Below are positions 52,218 to 57,620 of a DNA stretch of 57,620 bases, piece after piece. The DNA is from DATKJS01 sp964551995. Lineage in GTDB: Bacteria > Acidobacteriota > Aminicenantia > Aminicenantales > Saccharicenantaceae. Positions within the stretch are counted from its first letter, which is position 1. Each line of letters begins with the position of its first letter. The stretch covers positions 1 through 57,620 of the forward strand of contig CAZKFD010000025.1 of the NCBI GenBank assembly GCA_964551995.1, given 5' to 3'. The position numbers and the translations under genes were made by a program. The notes below the pieces were generated by a model. That model worked only from the letters and a program-made list of their open reading frames with translations, had not been told where the DNA came from and did no database searches.

Positions 52218-52502
52218 TTTTCTTCCATTTTAGTTTTGATTCATACCGCTATTTATTCTGGGGCAAAGGCGGGAAATATGCAATCTCCAACCTCGAATTT
52301 TGCCACACAACTCTCATTTTCGCTGGCGCAGTTTTCAGGGATGAGATCCGTTTTCGGGTGAGGCGCCCCTTGGTTAAAAACTCTAGGTTAAATGTGGTAT
52401 CTTGAGAGGAGGAGATTACTTGTTAATAAAATGGTTAGAAATTTTGCGATTTTCTTCAGCATTGGAATCTGATGCAAACACGGTTATTATTTTCAATGGG
52501 TC
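52218..52502. other. AT-rich junction region without a gene
   Basis: The composition changes sharply here, with many A/T runs. CAGTTTTCAGGGATGAG (52329-52345) is repeated, with one mismatch, at 53576-53592. I see no reading frame or clear terminator. It is the left border of the acquired polysaccharide island. Confidence 0.4.
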
Positions 52503-52994
52503 TTAGCCTTTTTCAAGAGGCTTCAACCCCTTTTTAAATTCTTCTGCGCTTGTTGAAGAAATAAGCGGCATAGTCACCTTGTATTTGGGCTTTGCCGGGT
52601 TTCCAGCCACAAAGGTGTATGGCGGCACATCATTGGTAACGACAGAGCCCATTGCAATTACAGCACACTCTCCAATAGTCAATGTTCTTCCCATCGCTGC
52701 AGCTATATTGGAGCCCATGCCTATAAATGCTTTCTTCTGGATGATAATTTTCCCCGGCCCCAATCGATGGGCAATTATATTAACCTTTGGTGCTATCTCT
52801 ACTCCATCTTGGATCTCAACACATTCAGGGTATTCATTCTCAATAAATACCTGCTCAGTAATATATACACCTTTACCGACTTTGACTCCCCTAAGTCTGT
52901 GAATATACACTCTTAGACTCCTGCCGCACGGAAAGAATTGGGCTATTAGATGGAGGAGTCGGTTTACAATTCTCCGCGGCCATGACTTATTCAC
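52503..52994 (-). CDS. Left-handed beta-helix acyltransferase, first paralogue
   Basis: 163 residues of the hexapeptide-repeat O-acetyltransferase type. Imperfect [LIV]-G-x(4) turns cover about residues 35-135 (GVKVGKGVYITEQVFIE, GDG-like turns, ECAVIAMGSVVTNDVPP). The last segment, with AGNPAKPKY, is the standard end of WbbJ/CysE-like acetyltransferases. A catalytic His is in NIIAHRLG. The start is GTG at 52994, chosen because it aligns with the paralogue at 54484-54963 (NKSWPRRIVNR against QKSLFRRIMNR). The two flank a deacetylase and an IS remnant. It probably acetylates a surface polysaccharide sugar. Confidence 0.85.
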   Translation of the reverse strand: MNKSWPRRIVNRLLHLIAQFFPCGRSLRVYIHRLRGVKVGKGVYITEQVFIENEYPECVEIQDGVEIAPKVNIIAHRLGPGKIIIQKKAFIGMGSNIAAAMGRTLTIGECAVIAMGSVVTNDVPPYTFVAGNPAKPKYKVTMPLISSTSAEEFKKGLKPLEKG

Positions 52995-53038
52995 TCTAGT
53001 CTCTCTATAACAAAAATTTTTACTCTTAGCAGAATGAG

Positions 53039-53067
53039 AAAATATAATTTTTCCCTTATATTGTCAA
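53039..53067 (-). promoter_or_regulatory. Promoter of the first acyltransferase paralogue
   Basis: Read on the minus strand: TTGACA (53062-53067), a 17-base spacer and TATTTT (53039-53044), giving a leader of about 40 bases. It starts only 27 bases from the end of the IS481 remnant. Confidence 0.55.
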
Positions 53068-53093
53068 TAATTTGTAGAACTGATTAGCATCGG

Positions 53094-53557
53094 TTACGCC
53101 TGGAGGGCGGCTCTTTCGCGGAAGCGTTCATAGGGGTCATCTCTGATAGTGCCGAATGAGGTTTTGGTGGTTGTAGAAGTTTTCCCACTCCCGTAGCTTC
53201 TCAATAAAAAGCTTTGTATCGTCGATGACAACTCCCTTGAGCATTCGATAAAATTCTGCCTCATCGATCCTATGGCTCAGTTCGACCTTATCATTGAGCC
53301 GTGGCCGTCAGGGTTTTATATATGGCTTATGCCTCTCTCCAGCACGTGCCAGTGGAACTGACCCTGGAACTCTGAGCCATTATCAGTCTGGGTTACTTCT
53401 GTCCTAAAGGGCAACCGGGATAAGGCATAGTCGATGGACTGAATCGATGTTTTCTGACTTATTTTGTCATAGACCCATAAAACCCTTAGCCTCGTGCAAT
53501 CGTCGATGACGGTGTACTGATAATATCGCTTCCTGCTCTCCTGGATCTTCTCTAAAA
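53094..53557 (-). pseudogene. IS481-family transposase remnant, frameshifted
   Basis: The minus strand encodes the C-terminal rve/DDE part of an IS481-type transposase in pieces. KRYYQYTVIDDCTRLRVLWVYDK carries the first Asp, and TQTDNGSEFQGQFHWHVLERG the second. A frameshift and stop follow after GISHI. Then EAEFYRMLKGVVIDDTKLF and LREWENFYNHQNLIRH come in another frame, and RFRERAALQA in a third. The N-terminal half is missing, with TAG just upstream of the first block. It is a dead fragment and evidence of past insertion in the polysaccharide cluster. Confidence 0.8.
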
Positions 53558-53608
53558 ACTATGGGGTCGACCACACAGTTTTCAGAGATGAGGGCTGCTT
53601 AAAGAGAT

Positions 53609-54487
53609 TTAACGGCCTAATATCTTATACAATTTAAACAATAGACTGTTGGTTTCCACATAGTTATCACGGACTTCTGATAGAAAGCGTCTTAAAGTTG
53701 TTTTAGCTCTTAAGCGTAGTCGGGCCCTTGAGGCTATATTTGTCTGCACATCCATTCTTGGTTTTTTCCCAAAATAATGCTCCGCAATGTTGGATAAGGA
53801 GGTCCATTTAATGTCTCCCAAGCTGTTTATCCAGTCAACTAATGTGGTCATTGTATTGTAACCATCCCTAAAGATGCTGTGGTGTTCAACGATTAGAATT
53901 GGTCGACCCAAGGCGATGTCTTGAACGAATTGGAACTTGTCTTTCGGGTATCGCCTCAAGAATAATGGGAAATCATGATAAATAGTGGTTGCGGGCCGTT
54001 GGTATTCAATAGCTGGCAGTTCTTTTTTATCATTTGCTCGAAGACTCGAGTTAAAAGCCGCAAGGTAGCCGTGTTCTTTGAGTACTTTCATTGCCTCTGA
54101 AGAGAAACGGCCTTGTGGAAATACCATAACGGGATCATAGGCTAAGCCGGTCAGTTTCTTGTGCTGTTCCATACGCCACAAAGCCGTGGATGACAAAATA
54201 CTCAACTCTAGGTAATCTCCCTTTCCAAATTCGTTACCGGTATGATTGCACCCATGCACGCATATGCCATAGAAATTAGGGTGATCAAGGAAGAGACGCA
54301 CCGTTCTTGCATCACTCCTTTTGTAGTTCCAAGGAATGAATGCAATTTCTGTAAAGAAGTTGTGGAATTTCATTTCCTCTAAGAGTTTTTTATAATCGAG
54401 GCAGCCGTATTTGGGTTTGAGAAGAGGGTCATCAATAATAAGACAGGCCAGGGACTCTAGTGGTTTTTCTTGGCCCAAAATGGTCAT
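53609..54487 (-). CDS. NodB-like polysaccharide deacetylase family protein
   Basis: 292 residues without a signal peptide. The family pattern is partly kept: LIIDDPLLKPKYG gives the Asp pair of the first motif (about residue 18). GICVHGCNHTGNEF gives the H-x3-H metal ligands (about 78), and FPQGRFS is the third motif. The C-terminal part is basic. Such enzymes remove N-acetyl groups from polysaccharides, or act on peptidoglycan. It overlaps the start of the second acyltransferase by ATGA, so an acetylase and a deacetylase are translationally coupled. That suggests control of acetylation on one surface polymer. The AT-rich coding sequence fits transfer from another lineage. Confidence 0.75.
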   Translation of the reverse strand: MTILGQEKPLESLACLIIDDPLLKPKYGCLDYKKLLEEMKFHNFFTEIAFIPWNYKRSDARTVRLFLDHPNFYGICVHGCNHTGNEFGKGDYLELSILSSTALWRMEQHKKLTGLAYDPVMVFPQGRFSSEAMKVLKEHGYLAAFNSSLRANDKKELPAIEYQRPATTIYHDFPLFLRRYPKDKFQFVQDIALGRPILIVEHHSIFRDGYNTMTTLVDWINSLGDIKWTSLSNIAEHYFGKKPRMDVQTNIASRARLRLRAKTTLRRFLSEVRDNYVETNSLLFKLYKILGR

Positions 54488-54963
54488 AGGGGGACTAATC
54501 CGTTCTTAAAATCCTCGTATGGAGTCTCCATGGTCATGGGAATGGTCACCCGAGCGATAGGCTTAGCTGGAGAGCCTCCAACAAACATAAATGGAGGGAC
54601 GTCTCTTGTTACGACTGAAGAAGCAGCGACAACCGAGCATTCCCCTATAGTCAGTAGACGCCCCGGAGTGGTGACTATTGAATTAACGCCTATCCAAACA
54701 TTACGTCCTATTATAATTTTGCCGACACTTCGAAAATGACACATGATCATTGAACGTGGCGCTAACTGAACACCGTCATGAAGCTCTATTTGTTCTGGGA
54801 ATTCGTTCTCAAGATAGACTTGGTCACCAATGAACACGATGCCATGAATCTTAACGCCTCTCAGCTTATGGAGGAAAGGTCGAAAAGTCGTGGCTCCAGG
54901 CGAAAATTGGGCAACAAGATGAAGAATCCGGTTCATTATTCTCCGAAATAAAGACTTTTGCAT
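54484..54963 (-). CDS. Left-handed beta-helix acyltransferase, second paralogue
   Basis: 159 residues, clearly homologous along its length to the 52503-52994 product. Hexapeptide turns cover about residues 35-135. IMCHFRSVGKI has the probable catalytic His, and GECSVVAASSVVTRDVPP and GGSPAKPI close the domain. The start ATG at 54963 aligns with the paralogue. It is the first gene of a two-gene unit with the deacetylase. Duplication followed by separation around the deacetylase and an insertion sequence is the likely history. The acceptor sugar cannot be predicted. Confidence 0.85.
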   Translation of the reverse strand: MQKSLFRRIMNRILHLVAQFSPGATTFRPFLHKLRGVKIHGIVFIGDQVYLENEFPEQIELHDGVQLAPRSMIMCHFRSVGKIIIGRNVWIGVNSIVTTPGRLLTIGECSVVAASSVVTRDVPPFMFVGGSPAKPIARVTIPMTMETPYEDFKNGLVPL

Positions 54964-55255
54964 TACTTGAAAACCCTCTTTTTAATAAAAAACATATTAG
55001 GTCGCCTTCACTATTCTTAGCGAATGTTTGAGACTTAATTGATATAGAAGAAAAGGGGATCTCCTTCTTTGGTGAGCTTTATATCTCTAGTTCTCCGTCC
55101 GTATCATTCATCGAAGAGAATATTAAGGAAAACATAGAAAAAATGTCAAGTACGACCGAAGAGAGCGCTGGATTGTATGACTTGTTTTTTAGGCAACAAA
55201 ATACGATGGATGTCCAACGAGCCTGCTTTTCTGAAGCAAGGGGAAGACCAATGTA
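54964..55255. other. AT-rich gap between acyltransferase and crotonase genes
   Basis: 292 bases with no convincing gene. TGCTT/AAGCA around TTCTG forms a weak hairpin near 55228, beyond the end of the enoyl-CoA hydratase gene. A promoter for the acyltransferase unit should lie here, but no clear pair of boxes stands out among the many A/T runs. Confidence 0.35.
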
Positions 55256-56038
55256 TTAGGCTTGATGGAACTGTGGTTTCCTTTTCTCCAGAAAAGCCCT
55301 TGTGCCTTCCTTGGCGTCCTTGGTGCCGCAAATCGTACCAAAGAGGCTTGCTTCAAGCTTAAGTCCTTCGTCCAGTGTCAAATCCAGACCCCAGTTAACG
55401 GCCTTCAGGGAATGCTCGAGAGCGAGGCGCCCGTTTGATATGATCTCGTATGCCAGTCTCTCCGTGGCCGAGTGCAGTTCGCGGCTGGGAAAAATGCCGT
55501 TGATGAGTCCGATTTTTAGGGCCTCTGCGGCATCCACAATTTGACCTGTTAGGATGAGCTCCAAGGCTTTACCCTTACCAATCAGGCGGGCAAGCCTCTG
55601 GGTACCCCCGAAGCCGGGGATGAGTCCGAGCTTTACTTCTGGAAGCCCCATCTTAGCGTTTTCGGAGGCCAGACGGATATGGCAGGCGAGGGCGAGTTCC
55701 ATGCCTCCGCCGAGCGCGTAGCCGTTGATAGCTGCGATAATTGGTTTTCCCAGGTTTTCGATGATCTTCGTCAATTCCTGGCCGGCCAAAGCGTATAGTT
55801 CTCCAGACGAAGGCTCGAGGCCTTCTAGTTCAGCGATGTCAGCACCAGCTATGAAAGCCTTGTCTCCGGCTCCGGTTAATACAACCACCCTAATGCTTGG
55901 GTCGTCTCGGAGACCCTCGAATACTTCCTTGAGTGCCAAGAGGATTTCGCGATCAAGGCTATTCATTTTGGCCGGCCGGTCCACAATCACCCAGCGGATG
56001 CTATCTATTGTATTGAACGAAATTCCACAAGATCCCAT
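55256..56038 (-). CDS. Enoyl-CoA hydratase/isomerase family protein
   Basis: 260 residues of the crotonase fold. Oxyanion-hole segments are AFIAGADIAEL (about 63-75) and NGYALGGGMELALACHIRLA. The two catalytic Glu of true enoyl-CoA hydratases are present, in GGGMELALA (about residue 113) and GLPEVKLGLIPGFGGTQRL (about 133). It should hydrate trans-2-enoyl-CoA in beta-oxidation or butyrate-type metabolism. GGAGG lies upstream of ATG. It has higher GC than the flanking island genes, and no other fatty-acid gene is adjacent, so it may be a host gene between inserted segments. Confidence 0.93.
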   Translation of the reverse strand: MGSCGISFNTIDSIRWVIVDRPAKMNSLDREILLALKEVFEGLRDDPSIRVVVLTGAGDKAFIAGADIAELEGLEPSSGELYALAGQELTKIIENLGKPIIAAINGYALGGGMELALACHIRLASENAKMGLPEVKLGLIPGFGGTQRLARLIGKGKALELILTGQIVDAAEALKIGLINGIFPSRELHSATERLAYEIISNGRLALEHSLKAVNWGLDLTLDEGLKLEASLFGTICGTKDAKEGTRAFLEKRKPQFHQA

Positions 56039-56127
56039 GTATTCTCCTCCTGGTACTTTTTCGAAAAGATTTTACTATACCATCATGGGAAGAAGCTAGT
56101 GTCATCATGCGGCTTTGAAAAGCTTAA

Positions 56128-56281
56128 TTAGGAGAGTACATTGATCGAGGGCGGGTCATTCCTGGCGTTCTTTGTCGTCTTATCCTTCTGGTCGTGCTTT
56201 TTGTAACCCAGATGGTCGGTCAGCTCGCCCTCGAGGAGTACTTCGACGACCTCCTTACTTACTTCCCGCATGAAAGCGTTA
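56128..56281 (-). pseudogene. IS256-family transposase N-terminal fragment
   Basis: About 50 codons read NAFMREVSKEVVEVLLEGEL then TDHLGYKKHDQKDK and KNARND, the characteristic N-terminal block of IS256 (mutator-type) transposases. The frame stops at TAA (56128-56130), soon after that block. The catalytic DDE part is absent. With the IS481 remnant it marks this end as an insertion hot spot. It lies in the 366-base gap 56039-56404, whose remainder is AT-rich and holds the promoter at 56362. Confidence 0.75.
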
Positions 56282-56361
56282 GAAAATAATATTCAGATTC
56301 CAATAATTTTCCACCCCGTCAATCCCTATGCTTCTCCAAATTCTGGGCCTTTCTTTTATAT

Positions 56362-56390
56362 TTGATTTTAAAATAGTAAAATATTATTTT
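56362..56390 (+). promoter_or_regulatory. AT-rich promoter of the broken PAP2 gene
   Basis: TTGATT (56362-56367), a 17-base spacer and TATTTT (56385-56390), inside a strongly AT-rich patch. The first usable start downstream is TTG at 56405. Confidence 0.4.
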
Positions 56391-56404
56391 CTCATATAAG
56401 CAAT

Positions 56405-56937
56405 TTGAAAGGAAGCCAAGGTTTGATAATTATTAATTCTTTACTGACCCAGGCGAGCACTCGCTTGCCCTTTCTCAGCAGGTTAGCCGGAATTGTTGAG
56501 CGGTTTGATTATGCCATCCTTATGTTTTTCAATTCACTGGCTACGCGCTCCTGGTATTTTGATAATTTCGTGCGTTTTATATGTGACAGTCAAATAATCA
56601 AATCGGGACTGATCGTATCGTTCCTATGGTGGTTTTGGTTCCGGCCAGGAGACGATAGGCAGAAGCGTGACAGTCGGGAAAAAGTCGTTTCGACAATTGC
56701 CGCTTCTTTAGTGACTCTTTTTCTTGCGAGGTCGCTGGCTGTGATTCTTCCTTTCCGGCAGAGACCGATCGCGGATGCCGCCTTGAATTTCAAACTGCCG
56801 CTCGGCCTGACCACAAGCTCCCTATGAAGTCGCGTCGCTTTTCGATCAGACAAGGTGGGTCGGCCACTTTGTTCTTTCTTGTCTGCGCCACTTCCTCGCG
56901 AAGTAATAAGTTACCTGTTGCGAGAGAAGGAGATTAG
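56405..56937 (+). pseudogene. PAP2-family phosphatase, broken before its catalytic motif
   Basis: The first 140 codons (to TGA at 56825) give the N-terminal helices of a PAP2/undecaprenyl-diphosphate phosphatase. RFDYAILMFFNSLATRSW is near residue 33, followed by SGLIVSFLWWFWFRP and LFLARSLAVILPFRQRP. The expected SSFPSDHA catalytic segment is missing at the stop. A frame shifted after the stop reads RFSIRQGGSATLFFLVCATSS, similar to the residues around and after that motif, which implies frameshifts. Intact enzymes recycle undecaprenyl phosphate for polysaccharide synthesis. The start codon (TTG) is uncertain. Confidence 0.6.
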
Positions 56938-57620
56938 CCCGATTTGGAGTACTGATAATACTGCTTAGCGTAATAACCGTCCTGCTCGATCAGGTCGACG
57001 CCGTTCAATATAACACCCAAACACCTGAGCTTGTGGGTCTCGAGCCTCTGCTGGGCCTGCTTGAGAGCGAGTATAGGCGTCTGCCCTCCTCGAGCCACAA
57101 TGATAACGCCGTCGATCATCGGCCCCATGGCAATCGCGTCTGAGACCGCGAGAAGCGGAGGAGTATCGATGAGAATATAGTCGGAGCTTCGCTTCAGAAA
57201 CGCAATCAAGTGGTCCATTTTTTCCGATGTCAGGAGTTCGATAGGATTGGCAGGGATGGGGCCGCTCGTGATGAGGAAAAGGTTAGGATATTGCGTCGAC
57301 CTAACGAGATCTGCCGTATCGATAAAAGAGCTCACATAGTGGGTTAATCCCCACCCGCTGGTTAGCCCGAACATCCGGCCCTGCATAGGCTTCCTGAGGT
57401 CGGCATCCACGATGACGACCCGCTTATTCGCCTGGGCCAGAGTCACTCCGAGATTGGCCAGAGTTGACGATTTTCCCTCCCGGGCAAGGGGACTCGTGAC
57501 GAGAATGGATTTGATCTTCCCCGGCGGGTAAGAAACGAGAAGGGTCGTCCGTATGGAACGATAGCTCTCAGCTTGGATAGACTGAGGCTCACGCGAAGGG
57601 ATCAACTCGATAACATTGTC
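56934..57620 (-). CDS. Bacterial tyrosine kinase domain (Wzc/CpsD type), cut by window edge
   Basis: The frame is open to the window end, so this is the C-terminal kinase part of a larger polysaccharide co-polymerase or a CpsD-like kinase. Walker A is SPLAREGKSST, Walker A' is VVIVDADLRKP, and Walker B is DYILIDTPPL. The C-terminus ends in a tyrosine cluster (YYAKQYYQYSKSG), the autophosphorylation site. BY-kinases control chain length and export of capsule or exopolysaccharide at the inner membrane. This ties the acyltransferases, deacetylase and broken PAP2 gene into an envelope-polysaccharide locus that continues beyond the window. Confidence 0.92.
   Translation of the reverse strand, partial: DNVIELIPSREPQSIQAESYRSIRTTLLVSYPPGKIKSILVTSPLAREGKSSTLANLGVTLAQANKRVVIVDADLRKPMQGRMFGLTSGWGLTHYVSSFIDTADLVRSTQYPNLFLITSGPIPANPIELLTSEKMDHLIAFLKRSSDYILIDTPPLLAVSDAIAMGPMIDGVIIVARGGQTPILALKQAQQRLETHKLRCLGVILNGVDLIEQDGYYAKQYYQYSKSG

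Noticed and set aside
1..57620. CRISPR arrays, tRNA or rRNA genes, and phage or restriction defence islands
   Set aside because: No regularly spaced repeats, no tRNA T-loop context and no recognisable defence genes apart from the VapBC-type pair and the broken MNT/HEPN module.

Overview
The window looks like a chromosomal segment of a high-GC, free-living, Gram-negative-type bacterium close to Acidobacteriota or candidate phylum Aminicenantes. That placement is an inference. It rests on a VWFA-related protein of the acidobacterial kind, a serine-run lipoprotein with acidobacterial-style repeats, outer-membrane lipoproteins, a sortilin-like BNR-repeat protein and several secreted glycoside hydrolases and peptidases. 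I saw no rRNA, tRNA or CRISPR array.

Layout. 1-3466: the 3' part of pgi, then a convergent two-gene operon of secreted or lipoprotein products. 3679-12821: one operon for a tripartite efflux system (adaptor, two tandem RND pumps, outer-membrane factor), every junction overlapping by ATGA or GTGA. 12884-15157: a GT-C-like membrane protein with a GT2 glycosyltransferase. 15259-18874: a TauE/SafE-type permease, an SH3/beta-barrel protein, a DUF3810-like protein and a small membrane protein. 19121-23397: a MacAB/FtsX-type export operon. 23453-27155 (minus strand): a small secreted protein, an overlapping metallopeptidase/ATP-grasp pair and a degenerate HD-GYP protein. 27352-36271: a VWFA-related protein, a transglutaminase-like protein, fbp, a ferritin-like protein, a CBM9-like protein, a VapBC-type pair and a GH36 alpha-galactosidase. 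36299-36983: a decayed MNT/HEPN toxin-antitoxin module. 37065-43733: tag, an ABC exporter, pyrB, a membrane protein and a divergent aroD. 43872-52217: a sortilin-like protein, a class C beta-lactamase-like serine hydrolase, a small membrane protein, an MtaA/UroD-like methyltransferase and a GH29 alpha-L-fucosidase.

From about 52218 to the right end the DNA is visibly richer in A+T. It carries envelope-polysaccharide genes (two paralogous hexapeptide acyltransferases, a NodB-like deacetylase, a BY-kinase), IS481 and IS256 transposase remnants and a broken PAP2 gene. This looks like an acquired and eroding surface-polysaccharide island.

Many promoters can be read directly as TTGAC-like -35 and TAnnnT -10 boxes 17-18 bp apart. 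In three cases the predicted transcript start falls on the start codon, suggesting leaderless mRNAs. The most unusual non-coding signal is a family of three structured intergenic elements (29485-29633, 41327-41587, 47042-47163). They share both ends, vary in length in the middle, and each points toward the next gene downstream.
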